Shown: piece after piece, positions 18,120 to 26,785 of the stretch
Numbering within the stretch: the first letter of the stretch is position 1
How the letters are laid out: each line of letters begins with the position of its first letter
DNA from: CAWGXZ01 sp963826695
GTDB taxonomy: Bacteria > Pseudomonadota > Gammaproteobacteria > Burkholderiales > Burkholderiaceae_C
Direction of reading: 5' to 3'
Length of the DNA stretch: 64,000 nt
Assembly: GCA_963826695.1 (NCBI GenBank)
Contig: CAWGXZ010000009.1
Span: 182,000-245,999, forward strand
Notes under the pieces: model-generated
What the model was told of the DNA's origin: nothing
Database searches by the model: none
What the model saw: only the letters and a program-made list of their open reading frames with translations
Position numbers and translations under genes: made by a program

Positions 18120-19001
18120 TCAGGCGAGCGGATGGTGAACCAGCTCGAACATCACGCTGCCCATCGAGGACTGCGTCAGCGCACCGCGCTCGCTGCTGTG
18201 CACGCCGTTCGACTCGACGAAGCGCACGCCGTGCTGCTGCAGCGCAGCCACCGACGCCGCCACGTCGGGCGTGCCCAGGCCGATGCGCTGCAGCAGCTCG
18301 TCGCCATCGAGGTCGAGCAGGCCCGGCTCGGGCTCGATCAGCTGCCAGAAGAAGCTGCCGCACGGGCTGCGCAGGATGCGCCCCTTGGGCAACACGCCGA
18401 AGCGCTGCTCGTCGGGCTGCAGGTCGAAGCCGAACAGCTCGGCGTAGAACGCCGTCCAGTCGTCCATGCGGTCGATGCCGATGTACTGCACCAGGCCGAA
18501 AAAATGCAGGTCGGTCAGCGCCGGCGGCGCCTGCTCGACCGTGGGAATCGGCGTGAAGTCGACGTCGTAGATCGAGAAGTCCTTGTAGCGGTCGACGAAA
18601 TAGATGCGGCTCGCGCCGACGCCGTGGATCGCCGGGATGTTCAGCTCCATCAGCTCGACATGCGTCGGTATCGCCCACGCGCCCTTGGAGAGCACATGGC
18701 GGTAGGCCGCGGCCGCGTCGTGCACGCGCAGCGCCACGGCCGAGATCACCGGCGTCTCGGTCGGTTGCGTGCTGCGCGGCAGGCCGCCGTCGTGCGCGTT
18801 GACGATGATGTTCATCGTCCCCTGCCGGTACAGCAGCACCTCGCGCGAGCGGTGCCGCGCCGTCGGGCGGAAGCCCATCGACTCGAGGACCTGGCCGAGC
18901 GCCTGCGGCTTGCTGGTCGCGTATTCGATGAACTCGATGCCGGCCAGGCCGATCGGGTTCGGCGAGCCGGCAATCGACTCGCGGTCGAGATTGCCCATCA
19001 T
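18120..19001 (-). CDS. VOC-superfamily HPPD-like protein, partner of the TIM barrel
   Basis: 293-aa two-module vicinal-oxygen-chelate protein resembling the C-terminal half of QuiC-type dehydratases and 4-hydroxyphenylpyruvate dioxygenase. Module 1 opens with LAGIEFIEYAT, module 2 with VQYIGIDRMDDW. Compared with the fused protein at 23957-25867, the second-module histidines (IDHVAMG, VHHIAF) appear as Gln (VQYIGI) and Arg (LQRIGL); the last ligand Glu survives in MFELVHH. The iron site is therefore probably lost or altered, arguing against a dioxygenase. It sits between the TRAP receptor and the TIM barrel with gaps of 10-13 bases. Confidence 0.78.
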   Translation of the reverse strand: MMGNLDRESIAGSPNPIGLAGIEFIEYATSKPQALGQVLESMGFRPTARHRSREVLLYRQGTMNIIVNAHDGGLPRSTQPTETPVISAVALRVHDAAAAYRHVLSKGAWAIPTHVELMELNIPAIHGVGASRIYFVDRYKDFSIYDVDFTPIPTVEQAPPALTDLHFFGLVQYIGIDRMDDWTAFYAELFGFDLQPDEQRFGVLPKGRILRSPCGSFFWQLIEPEPGLLDLDGDELLQRIGLGTPDVAASVAALQQHGVRFVESNGVHSSERGALTQSSMGSVMFELVHHPLA

Positions 19002-19014
19002 CGCCTGCCCGCGC

Positions 19015-20025
19015 CTACTTGCGAACCTTGGCGATTTCGGCGTAGAGCTCCTTGACCGTCGCCTCGCCGACCGCCGCCGTGTGCTTGTCGATCACCGGCT
19101 TGATCTTGTCGCGGATGCGGGCCATCTCGGCCGGCGAAATCTCGGTCACCTGCATGCCGGCCTTCTTCAGGTCCTCCAGCGCGGTGTCGGATTGCGAGCG
19201 CGACACCTGGCGCTGGAACTTCGTCGCTTCGTCGGCCGAGTCGGTGATGATCTTCTTCTCGGCCGGGCTCATGCCGTCCCAGACCTTCTTGCCGATGATC
19301 AGCGCCTGCGAGTTGTAGATGTGGCGGGTCAGCGCGAGGTGCTTCTGCACCTCGGCGAACTTGGCCGAGCGGATCACCGTGACCGGATTCTCCTGGCCGT
19401 CGACCGCCTTCTGCTCGAGCGCGGGATAGAGCTCGGGGAAGGCCAGCGGCGTCGCGTTGGCGCCGAGCGCATTGAACAGGTCGATGTAGATCGGCGACTG
19501 GATGACGCGAATCTTCAGCCCGGCGATGTCCTCGAGCTTGGTGACCGGCCGCTTGCTGTTGGTCAGGTTGCGAAAGCCGAGGTCCCAGTAGCCCAGACCG
19601 ATGATGTTCTTTTCGGCGAGGCGGGCCAGCAGGTTCTTGCCGAAGGCGCCGTCGGTCACCGCATCGGCTTCCTGGGCGTTGTTGAAGAGGAACGGGAAGT
19701 CGAAGGCTTCGAAGGCCTTGACCTGCGACGACAGGATGCCGGCGTTGAGCACCGTCATCTCGACCGTGCCGCCCTGCAGCGCCGAGACCGTCTGCACGTC
19801 GCCGCCGAGCGTGCCGCCCGGGAACAGCTTGACGCTGATCTTGTTGCCCGATTTCTGCGCGACGAGGTCGGCGAAGCGCTTGGCGCCCTGCCCCTGCGGA
19901 TGATCGGGCTGGTTCTGGAAGGCGAACTTGAGCGTGCGCTCCTTGATGTCCTGTGCGGCGGCGTGGCCGAGGGGCAGCAGGGCTGCGATGGCGACGGCGA
20001 CGGCGCGGCGAGTGAACGTGAGCAT
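19015..20025 (-). CDS. dctP: TRAP transporter substrate-binding protein
   Basis: Periplasmic DctP-type receptor, 336 aa, signal peptide of about 25 residues ending GHAAAQ. Typical motifs: FAFQNQPDHPQGQGAKRFADLV, FPGGTLGGD, GGTVEM, GYWDLGFRNLTN, GLKIRVIQSP with the conserved carboxylate-binding Arg, and ALEQKAVDGQENP. It forms one uptake system with the permease genes upstream (dctM 20120-21400, dctQ 21429-22013). Downstream dehydratase-like and hydrolase genes suggest a hydroaromatic or aromatic acid as ligand (inference). Confidence 0.92.
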   Translation of the reverse strand: MLTFTRRAVAVAIAALLPLGHAAAQDIKERTLKFAFQNQPDHPQGQGAKRFADLVAQKSGNKISVKLFPGGTLGGDVQTVSALQGGTVEMTVLNAGILSSQVKAFEAFDFPFLFNNAQEADAVTDGAFGKNLLARLAEKNIIGLGYWDLGFRNLTNSKRPVTKLEDIAGLKIRVIQSPIYIDLFNALGANATPLAFPELYPALEQKAVDGQENPVTVIRSAKFAEVQKHLALTRHIYNSQALIIGKKVWDGMSPAEKKIITDSADEATKFQRQVSRSQSDTALEDLKKAGMQVTEISPAEMARIRDKIKPVIDKHTAAVGEATVKELYAEIAKVRK

Positions 20026-20119
20026 GGAAATTCCTGGGTGAAGTGAAAGGTGAGATGGCCTGCCGCAGGCGCAGCCGCGCCCGGGCCGGGCGCAGGACGC
20101 CGCAGCGCCCTGCGCCGGG

Positions 20120-21400
20120 TCAGCCGGCGAACCAGCGTGCGGGAACGGTGATCAGCGAGGGGAAGAAGACGAACAGGAACATCAGACCGAACTGCGCGGC
20201 CATGAACGGGATGACGCCGCGGGTGACCTCGTCCATCTTCATGCGGCCGACGCCGGCGACGACGTTGAGCACCGTGCCGACCGGCGGGGTGATCAGGCCG
20301 ATGGCGTTGTTCATGATGAAGAGCACGCCGAAGTAGACCGGGTCGATTCCGGCTTGCTTGATCACCGGCATCAGCACCGGGGTCAGGATCAGGATCGTCG
20401 GCGTCATGTCCATCGCGGTGCCGACGGCGATGACCAGCACCATGATTGCCAGCATCAGCAGCGTCTGGTTGCCCATGAACGGCTCGAGCATCGCGATCAT
20501 CTTCGTCGGGATGTCGGCGACGGTGATCAGCCACGCCGAGACCATCGCCGCGGCGACCAGGAACATGATCACCGCGGTCGTCTTGGCCGCGCTGACGAAG
20601 ACTTCGTGCAGTTGCGAGAGCTTCATTTCGCGGTAGATCACCAGCGACACGAAGAGCGCGTAGACCGCCGCCACCACCGCGGCCTCGGTCGGGGTGAAGA
20701 CGCCCATCTTCAGGCCGACCAGCACGATCACCGGGAGAAACAGCGCCCAGGTCGATTCCTTCAGCGCCGTGAGCTTCTCGGCGGTGGTGGCCTTCTTCGG
20801 CGGCGCGACGTTCTCGCGCTTGGCCACCCACCACCAGACGCCGGCGATGGCAAAGCCCATCAGCAGGCCCGGCACGATGCCGGCGAGGAACAGCTTGCTG
20901 ATCGACACGTTGGCAGCAACGCCGAAGATGACGAAGCCGATCGACGGCGGGATGATCGGCGCGATGATGCCGGCCGAGGCGATCAGCCCGCCGGCGCGCG
21001 CCTTGTCGTGGCCGGCCTTGACCATCATCGGCAGCAGCAGCGCCGCCAGTGCCGCGGTGTCCGCGACCGCCGATCCCGAGAGCGCCGCCAGCAGACACGC
21101 CGCCAGGATCGCCACGAAGCCGAGGCCGCCGCGGACGTGGCCCACCAGCGTCAGCGCCAGGTTGACGATGCGCTTGGAGAGCCCGCCGACGTTCATGATC
21201 TCGCCGGCCAGCATGAAGAACGGCACCGCGAGCAAGGGAAAGCTGTCGGCGCCGTTGATGACGTTCTGCGCCAGGATCTGGGCATCGAACAGGTCGAGGT
21301 GCCACATCAGGGCCACGCCCGAGACCAGCAGCGCATAGGCGATCGGCACGCCGATGGCCATCGCGGCCAGCAGGGAGCCGAGGAAGATGAAGACGGTCAT
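20120..21400 (-). CDS. dctM: TRAP transporter large permease
   Basis: Inner-membrane DctM subunit, 426 aa with about a dozen hydrophobic segments, the full family length. Recognisable parts: the opening MTVFIFLGSLLAAMAIGVPIA, SGSAVADTAAL in the middle, and PPVGTVLNVVAGVG near the end. Works with DctQ and DctP as a sodium- or proton-driven high-affinity importer. It lies 28 bases after dctQ. The 94-base gap to dctP (20026-20119) holds no gene. Confidence 0.93.
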   Translation of the reverse strand: MTVFIFLGSLLAAMAIGVPIAYALLVSGVALMWHLDLFDAQILAQNVINGADSFPLLAVPFFMLAGEIMNVGGLSKRIVNLALTLVGHVRGGLGFVAILAACLLAALSGSAVADTAALAALLLPMMVKAGHDKARAGGLIASAGIIAPIIPPSIGFVIFGVAANVSISKLFLAGIVPGLLMGFAIAGVWWWVAKRENVAPPKKATTAEKLTALKESTWALFLPVIVLVGLKMGVFTPTEAAVVAAVYALFVSLVIYREMKLSQLHEVFVSAAKTTAVIMFLVAAAMVSAWLITVADIPTKMIAMLEPFMGNQTLLMLAIMVLVIAVGTAMDMTPTILILTPVLMPVIKQAGIDPVYFGVLFIMNNAIGLITPPVGTVLNVVAGVGRMKMDEVTRGVIPFMAAQFGLMFLFVFFPSLITVPARWFAG

Positions 21401-21428
21401 GTCGGATCCTTGGGTATGCGGAGGGCGC

Positions 21429-22013
21429 TCAGTGGCGTTGCTTGGCTTCGATCGTCGCGACGGTCGACGGGTCGGGCTGGTCGAGGTGCAGCGCCTGGAC
21501 CTGGGCGAGGTCTTCCGATTCCTGGACCATCACCAGGTCCTGGTCGGACAGTTGCCCGCTCAGCGTGCGCCACAGCTCGTTCAGCAGCAGCACCCCGGCC
21601 GATACCGCGAAGACGACCCCGGCCGCATAGAAGATCGCCACCGACAGCCCGGTGACCGGCGCCTCGACGTCGGCATTGATGCGTGCCTGCGTCAGGCTTC
21701 CGGAAAAGAGCAGCCAGGTGACATACAGCATCAGCAGCTGGGCCACCACCAGGCAGGCGCGCTTGCCGATCGGCGGCAGCTTGGACACCAGCATGTCGGT
21801 GCCGAGGTGACCGTGCTCCTTGAGCGCGACGATCGCGCCGAGGAAGGTGAGCCAGACGAACAGCCAGCGCGAGACCTCCTCCGACACGGTGATGCCCGAG
21901 TTGAAGGCATAGCGCAGCACGACGTTGCCGAACACCAGCACCACCATGACGGCGAGCGCCAGCACGATGAGCCACTCGAGCAACTTGCAGTAGCCGTCGA
22001 TCAGACGCTTCAT
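21429..22013 (-). CDS. dctQ: TRAP transporter small permease
   Basis: DctQ subunit of 194 aa with four predicted membrane segments. The motif EEVSRWLFVWLTFLGA (about residues 47-62) is the family signature, followed by KEHGHLGTDML. The ATG at 22013 is preferred: the frame is open upstream to 22130, but those codons are not hydrophobic or conserved, and the putative TetR operator would lie inside them. The tail after residue 165 is acidic and cytoplasmic. First gene of the dctQMP operon. Confidence 0.9.
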   Translation of the reverse strand: MKRLIDGYCKLLEWLIVLALAVMVVLVFGNVVLRYAFNSGITVSEEVSRWLFVWLTFLGAIVALKEHGHLGTDMLVSKLPPIGKRACLVVAQLLMLYVTWLLFSGSLTQARINADVEAPVTGLSVAIFYAAGVVFAVSAGVLLLNELWRTLSGQLSDQDLVMVQESEDLAQVQALHLDQPDPSTVATIEAKQRH

Positions 22014-22106
22014 GGAGTCTCCTGTAGGAATTCGGTCCAACCCTGCGGACCATAGCGCCGCATCGCCCACCGCATAACCCGGTTGGCTCGCGGCAATTCG
22101 AATTTT

Positions 22107-22119
22107 GTACGAACTAGTT
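22107..22119 (-). promoter_or_regulatory. putative TetR operator upstream of dctQ
   Basis: On the minus strand this reads AACTAGTTCGTAC and contains the perfect 8-base palindrome AACTAGTT. It agrees at 11 of 13 positions with a second site at 22820-22832 over the start of the tetR gene. One copy sits between tetR and the TRAP operon, the other at tetR itself, as expected for a local repressor. It overlaps the tetR stop codon. Confidence 0.45.
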
Positions 22120-22839
22120 AGTTTTAGCACTGGTGGAAACCCGCGCCCGGCGCCTGGCGGGCGCGGGCTCGGCCATGACGAAGCGCAGCACCATCTCGAC
22201 GATGCTCCTGCGGCGGGCGGCGATTTCGGCGGGCGTGTCGAGCGGCCGCTTGAAGATCAGCGCGAAGGTGTGCCGGTTCGAGACGTTGAAGAAGCACAGC
22301 GCGCTGATCGACATGTGCAGGTCGATCGGGTCGACCCGCGGCCGGAACACCCCGGCCGCGACACCGCGCCGGTAGACCCGGGTGACGGCGTCGATCGCCG
22401 GGACATTGAGCTCCTGGATCGTCTTCGACTGCGCCAGGAACTCGGCCTTGTGGATGTTCTCGGTCATCACCAGGCGGATGAAGTCCGGGTTCGCCAGCTG
22501 GTAGTCGAAAGTGAAGCCGACCAGCTCGCGCAACGCGGTCTCGGGCTCGAGCGACTCGAGCTGCAGGTCGTTCTCGATCTGGCGGATGCGCCGGTAGGCT
22601 TCCTCGAGCACCGCGACGTAGAGCTTTTCCTTGCTCTCGAAGTAGTAGTAGATCATCCGCTTGCTGGTGCGCATGGCCGCGGCGATCTTGTCGATGCGTG
22701 CGCCCGAGAGCCCCTTGCTCGCGAACTCGCGGGTGGCGACTTCGATGATGTCGCCGATCGTTCGCTGCGGATTGTTCGTCCGACTGGCCGGAGACTTCGC
22801 GGCTGCCTCCTCCTGTGAGGTACGTACGAGTTCGTTCAT
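22114..22839 (-). CDS. TetR-family transcriptional regulator
   Basis: 241-aa regulator. The N-terminal helix-turn-helix is clear: DIIEVATREFASKGLSGARI, DKIAAAMRTSKRMIYYYF (about residues 28-66). The ligand-binding half resembles the TetR_C group with FTFDYQLANPDFIRLVMTENIH. The ATG at 22839 is chosen over an upstream open frame to 22887. It sits directly upstream of, and in the same direction as, the dctQMP-catabolic operon, so it probably controls that operon and itself. The inducer is likely the transported acid or a metabolite (inference). Confidence 0.88.
   Translation of the reverse strand: MNELVRTSQEEAAAKSPASRTNNPQRTIGDIIEVATREFASKGLSGARIDKIAAAMRTSKRMIYYYFESKEKLYVAVLEEAYRRIRQIENDLQLESLEPETALRELVGFTFDYQLANPDFIRLVMTENIHKAEFLAQSKTIQELNVPAIDAVTRVYRRGVAAGVFRPRVDPIDLHMSISALCFFNVSNRHTFALIFKRPLDTPAEIAARRRSIVEMVLRFVMAEPAPARRRARVSTSAKTN
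22820..22832 (-). promoter_or_regulatory. second putative TetR operator, overlapping the tetR start
   Basis: Minus strand AACTCGTACGTAC; 11 of 13 bases match the site at 22107-22119. It covers codons 3-7 of tetR, so binding could block autogenous transcription elongation or initiation. Supported only by this two-site match. Confidence 0.38.
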
Positions 22840-22980
22840 TCCCGGAGTATCGGTCGGCGTGCGCCTCCTGCCATCGGGGAATACCACCCCCCACGCAAAC
22901 CGGGCGTACGCGGGCGTCTGCGGGCGACCGCACGGCGCGGCCCGGCCGGTGTTCGCCGTGGCGGCACCCGCTCACCGAAC

Positions 22981-23931
22981 CTAAGCGAGCCACCCCAGCC
23001 CCGCATCGAGCAGCCACAGCCAGGCGCTGATGGTTGCGAACGAGGCCAGCGTCGCGACCAGCAGCGCCGCCGCGGAAAAAGCCTGCTCGCCGTGCTTTTG
23101 CGCCAGCAGCGGGTAGATGCTGAGCATCGGCATGCAGGCGAACACGACGGCGGCCGTGCGCAGCGTCGCGTCGAGCCCCGGCAGCAGCAGCAGCACCGCC
23201 AGCACCGCCAGGGGATGCAGCAGCAGCTTGCCGACCACGACCAGCGCCACGTCGCTGCGCATGCCCTGCAGACGCAGGCCGACCAGCGACCCGCCGATGA
23301 CGAACAGCGCCACCGGGCTCGCCGAGTTGGCGACGATCTGGATCGTGCGCGTGGCCACCTCGGGCAGTGTGATTCCGGCCAGCGCGAAGACGAAGCCGGC
23401 GACGATCGCCAGGATCATCGGATTGCGCAGCAGCCCGCGCGCCGATTGCGCCAGGGCCTGGTGCCAGCGCAGGCCGCTGCCCGCGGCGCTGTCGGCCATC
23501 GCCAGCGCCAGCGGAATGATCAGCAGGTTCTCGACCACCATGGTCAGTGCCAGCGCGACACCGGCCGGCGGGCCGAGCAGCTGCAGAACGATCGGATAGC
23601 CGACGAAGCCACTGTTCGCCCCGGCCATGCCGAGCCCGCGGATCGCCGCGACCGCGATCGATTTGCCGCGCAGCCGCCGTGCGACGAACACGCCGCCGAG
23701 CAGGACGACCAGCGAGCCGACCGTGTAGGCCAGCAGGTACGGGCCGTTCAGCACCTCGCCGATCGAACGCTGCGAGATCGCGCGAAACAGCAGCGCCGGC
23801 AGCGAGAAATTGATCACGAAGCGGCCGAGCACGCGAATGTCGGGCGGCTCGAACAGCCCGGAGCGGACGGCCAGGAAACCGGCGGCGATGATCAGGTAGA
23901 TCGGCCCGGTGATCGACAGGATGTGCAGCAT
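22981..23931 (-). CDS. AEC-family transporter (auxin efflux carrier type)
   Basis: 316-aa inner-membrane protein with about ten hydrophobic helices arranged as two halves. Motifs include FVINFSLPALLF near the N-terminus, GMAGANSGFVGYPI (about 115-128) and FACMPMLSIYPLLAQKHG (about 270). The AEC family transports carboxylates and related organic acids. The ATG at 23931 gives a normal start inside the first helix. It lies 25 bases after the quiC-like gene, so it is likely co-transcribed and may export or import a hydroaromatic acid such as shikimate or protocatechuate (inference). Confidence 0.85.
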   Translation of the reverse strand: MLHILSITGPIYLIIAAGFLAVRSGLFEPPDIRVLGRFVINFSLPALLFRAISQRSIGEVLNGPYLLAYTVGSLVVLLGGVFVARRLRGKSIAVAAIRGLGMAGANSGFVGYPIVLQLLGPPAGVALALTMVVENLLIIPLALAMADSAAGSGLRWHQALAQSARGLLRNPMILAIVAGFVFALAGITLPEVATRTIQIVANSASPVALFVIGGSLVGLRLQGMRSDVALVVVGKLLLHPLAVLAVLLLLPGLDATLRTAAVVFACMPMLSIYPLLAQKHGEQAFSAAALLVATLASFATISAWLWLLDAGLGWLA

Positions 23932-23956
23932 CGACGTCGACGGCAGCGACCGTGCG

Positions 23957-25867
23957 CTAGGCGATGGCCTCGCGTTGCGCCTGCGATGCCATCCGCGCCG
24001 GTGCATTCAGCGCACCGTAGGCATCGTAGCCGCCGACGCGCTGGACGACCTCGAAGAAAAAGCGCTCGGCGAAGCTCTCGGTGTAGACGTGGAGGTAGTC
24101 GCCGGCGTCGTTGCGGTCGAACAGGATGCCGGCGCCGCGCAACCGTTCGACGAACTCGGGCGCCAACTCGAAGCGGGTCGGCAAGTCGTCGTAGTAGTTG
24201 TTCGAGATCGGCACGAACGCCACGCCACTGGCGCGCAGCCGTTCGACGCTGGCGAAGATGTCGCCGCTCGCAAACGCGATGTGGTGCACGCCCGCGCCCC
24301 GGGCGTCGAGCGTCTGCGCCATGCGGGTTCGCGAGCCGACCGAGACGTTGAGCACGAGGCGAAGCCGGCGCCCGGCGTCTGCCATGCCGAAGCTGCGCAC
24401 CAGGCCGAACGGATCGGCGAGCTTGACCGCCTCGGCCGCATCGAGGCCGAGCACGGCCCGGCAGAACAGCACCCAGGTGTCGATCTGGTCGGGCGACATG
24501 CCCATGGCGACATGGTCGATGCGGCCGAGTCCGGCACCTGCATCGGGTATCGCGGCGTTGTCGAGCTCGAAGTCGGCCTCCCAGAGCCCGTCGTCGCCGA
24601 GCGCGTCGGCGATGAATTGCAGGATGCTGCCCCCCGGCGCCACGATCGACGCCAGCTGCTGCTCGCCGGGACCCGTCGGCGGTTCGTGGCGCGCCGACCG
24701 CAGCGCCGTCGCGCGGTTCAATGCGGCAGGCGGATCGTCGACCCGCAGGCCGAGCGCGCACACCGACGGGCCGTAGGCATCGAAACGCGCCCGCGCCGCA
24801 TCGTGCGCCTGCGTGTTGACGACGAGGTTGATGCCGCCCTGCCGCCACAGCGTGACCGGTTTGGAGCGGTGGCGCCCGGCCTGGTGGAAGCCGAGTTGCC
24901 CGAGCAGGGCACCCAGCGGCTGTGCGCCGGCGTCATCGACCGCGAACTCGATGAACGAGAAGCCGCGGAACGCAGGCACCGGCGGCACCGCGACGAGCGA
25001 CTCGTGCTGCAGCGCCTGCCGGGCCTGCACGTCGGTCGCCGCGACCGACTCGAGCCGTTCGCGCACCTGCCCTTCGAGCCAGAGCAGCGAGCGCATCGCG
25101 TCGACCGCGACGCGGCGGTTCGCCGTCTCGCGGAAGACGTCGTTGAAGATTTCGAGCGAGAGCGGCCCGCTATAGCCCGAGCGGACGACCGCGTCGAAGA
25201 AGCCGACCACGTCGAGCTGCCCCTGCCCCGGGAAATTGCGGTGGTGCCGAGCCCAGTCGATGACGCTCATGTTGAGCATCGGCGCGTCGGCCATCTGCAG
25301 GAAGAAGATCTTCTCGCCCGGCAGGTCGGCGATCGGCGCCGGGTCGTCCCTCAGCGACAGCGTGTGGAAGCTGTCGACGATCAGCCCGAGATGCGGATGA
25401 TCGGCACGCTCGACGATCTGCCACGCCTGACGCCAAAGGTTGACATGGCGGCCCCACGCAAGGGCCTCGAAGCCGATGCGCAGGTTGCGCCGCGCCGCGC
25501 GCTCGGCCAGCGCATGCAACTGCTCGGCAGCCAACTCGGCACGGTCGATCGACAGCGGCGACACGTTCGAGCAGACCAGCATCAGCGGACAGCCGAGCTG
25601 CTGCATCAGGTCGAACTTGCGCTCCGCACGCTCGAGCCCGCGCGCGAACTGCGCCGGCGGCACGGCCTCGAAGTCGCGAAACGGCTGCCAGAGTTCGACC
25701 CTCAGCCCGAGGTCGTCGCAGATCGAGCGCAACCCGGACGCCGAGCCGTCGAAGTTGATGAAGTCGGCCTCGAACAGCTCGATGCCGTCGAAGCCTGCGG
25801 CGGCAATGGCTTCGAGCTTGTCGCGCAGCGTGCCGCTGAGCGAAACCGTGGCGATCGAACGGCGCAT
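23957..25867 (-). CDS. quiC: fused 3-dehydroshikimate dehydratase (TIM barrel + HPPD-like domain)
   Basis: 636-aa two-domain enzyme of the Pseudomonas QuiC1 type, converting 3-dehydroshikimate to protocatechuate. Residues 1 to about 275 form the TIM barrel with metal ligands in FEALAWG, VDSFHT, LQMAD and LEIFND. From about 300 a VOC/HPPD-like domain follows, keeping apparent iron ligands His (IDHVAMG), His (VHHIAF) and Glu (FFFEVVQR). The ATG at 25867 (MRRSIATVSLSG) is chosen over an open upstream frame. Neighbours aroE-like, aroQ and aroE supply its substrate; pcaHG downstream in the pathway is on the opposite strand at 30.5 kb. Confidence 0.92.
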   Translation of the reverse strand: MRRSIATVSLSGTLRDKLEAIAAAGFDGIELFEADFINFDGSASGLRSICDDLGLRVELWQPFRDFEAVPPAQFARGLERAERKFDLMQQLGCPLMLVCSNVSPLSIDRAELAAEQLHALAERAARRNLRIGFEALAWGRHVNLWRQAWQIVERADHPHLGLIVDSFHTLSLRDDPAPIADLPGEKIFFLQMADAPMLNMSVIDWARHHRNFPGQGQLDVVGFFDAVVRSGYSGPLSLEIFNDVFRETANRRVAVDAMRSLLWLEGQVRERLESVAATDVQARQALQHESLVAVPPVPAFRGFSFIEFAVDDAGAQPLGALLGQLGFHQAGRHRSKPVTLWRQGGINLVVNTQAHDAARARFDAYGPSVCALGLRVDDPPAALNRATALRSARHEPPTGPGEQQLASIVAPGGSILQFIADALGDDGLWEADFELDNAAIPDAGAGLGRIDHVAMGMSPDQIDTWVLFCRAVLGLDAAEAVKLADPFGLVRSFGMADAGRRLRLVLNVSVGSRTRMAQTLDARGAGVHHIAFASGDIFASVERLRASGVAFVPISNNYYDDLPTRFELAPEFVERLRGAGILFDRNDAGDYLHVYTESFAERFFFEVVQRVGGYDAYGALNAPARMASQAQREAIA

Positions 25868-25940
25868 GAGGGCCTCGCTTTCCGGGATGTCACGCGGGCC
25901 GGGCGGCGGCGCGTGGCCCGCCACCCCGGCGCAGCAAAGG

Positions 25941-26774
25941 TCAATAGCCCAGCTTGGCGACCGAGCGCAGCACGTCGGGCGTTGTCGTCTGGAAACCGAA
26001 ATATTCCAGGTACGCCGGGATCTGCTCGAACAGCATGTCCGAGCCGACCTGGAAGCGGCAGCCGCGCGCCTGCGCCGCCTTGAGGAAGGCGGTCATCTCG
26101 CTCTTCATCACGACCTCGCCGACGAACGTTTCGGGCGCCAGGCGCGACACATCGATCGGCAGCGGGTCGCCGTCGTTCATGCCCATCGGCGTTGCGTTGA
26201 CGACCAGGTCGAAGCCGGCCGGGTCGTTGCTGCCGGTCGAGACGGCGATCGCCGGATAGTGCTTCGAGATTCGCCCGCCCAGGGCCTGTGCGGACTCGTC
26301 GCGTGCGTCGTAGAGCGCGATCGCGCCGATGCCCGACGCCGCCAGCGACGCCGCGATGGCCGAGCCCACCCCGCCGCAGCCGACCACGAGCACGCGCGCA
26401 CCCTCGAGCCGGCAGCCCTTGCGCCGGATGCCGCGCACGAAGCCTTCTCCGTCGAACATGTCGCCCTGCAGCCGGCCATCGGCCGAGCGGCGCACCGCAT
26501 TGCACGAGCCGGCGATCTCGACCGCCGGCGTCGCCTCGTCGAGCAGGCCGACCGTCGTCACCTTGTGCGGCATGGTGATCAGCGCGCCGCGGATGTTCAT
26601 CAGCTTGAACACCGACTTCAGGAGACCCGGGTAATCCTCGGGCTGGCAGCCCATCGGAACGACGATGGCGTCGATACCCGCCTGCTCGAAGTAGGGGTTG
26701 TAGATCATCGGCGACTTGAAGGCGTGCGTCGGCCAGCCGATGTGGGCGATGAGTTCGGTGTTTCCGGTGATCAT
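25941..26774 (-). CDS. shikimate/quinate dehydrogenase paralog (AroE family)
   Basis: 277-aa NAD(P)-dependent dehydrogenase. The catalytic Lys is in ITMPHKV (about residue 70), the catalytic Asp in GDMFDGEGF (about 106) and the dinucleotide loop is VVGCGGVGSAIA (about 131-142). The usual shikimate-binding S-x-S of the first loop (HSLSP) is changed to AFKSP, so the first Ser is missing, suggesting a different substrate such as quinate or a dehydro-acid. It lies 73 bases upstream of quiC and 11 bases after aroQ. Inferred role: entry oxidation step of hydroaromatic catabolism. Confidence 0.83.
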   Translation of the reverse strand: MITGNTELIAHIGWPTHAFKSPMIYNPYFEQAGIDAIVVPMGCQPEDYPGLLKSVFKLMNIRGALITMPHKVTTVGLLDEATPAVEIAGSCNAVRRSADGRLQGDMFDGEGFVRGIRRKGCRLEGARVLVVGCGGVGSAIAASLAASGIGAIALYDARDESAQALGGRISKHYPAIAVSTGSNDPAGFDLVVNATPMGMNDGDPLPIDVSRLAPETFVGEVVMKSEMTAFLKAAQARGCRFQVGSDMLFEQIPAYLEYFGFQTTTPDVLRSVAKLGY

Positions 26775-26785
26775 GGTGCCGGCCC

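Noticed and set aside
15878..18556. 892-codon plus-strand open frame
   Set aside because: Antisense to the amidohydrolase, TIM-barrel and VOC genes; composition typical of a GC shadow.
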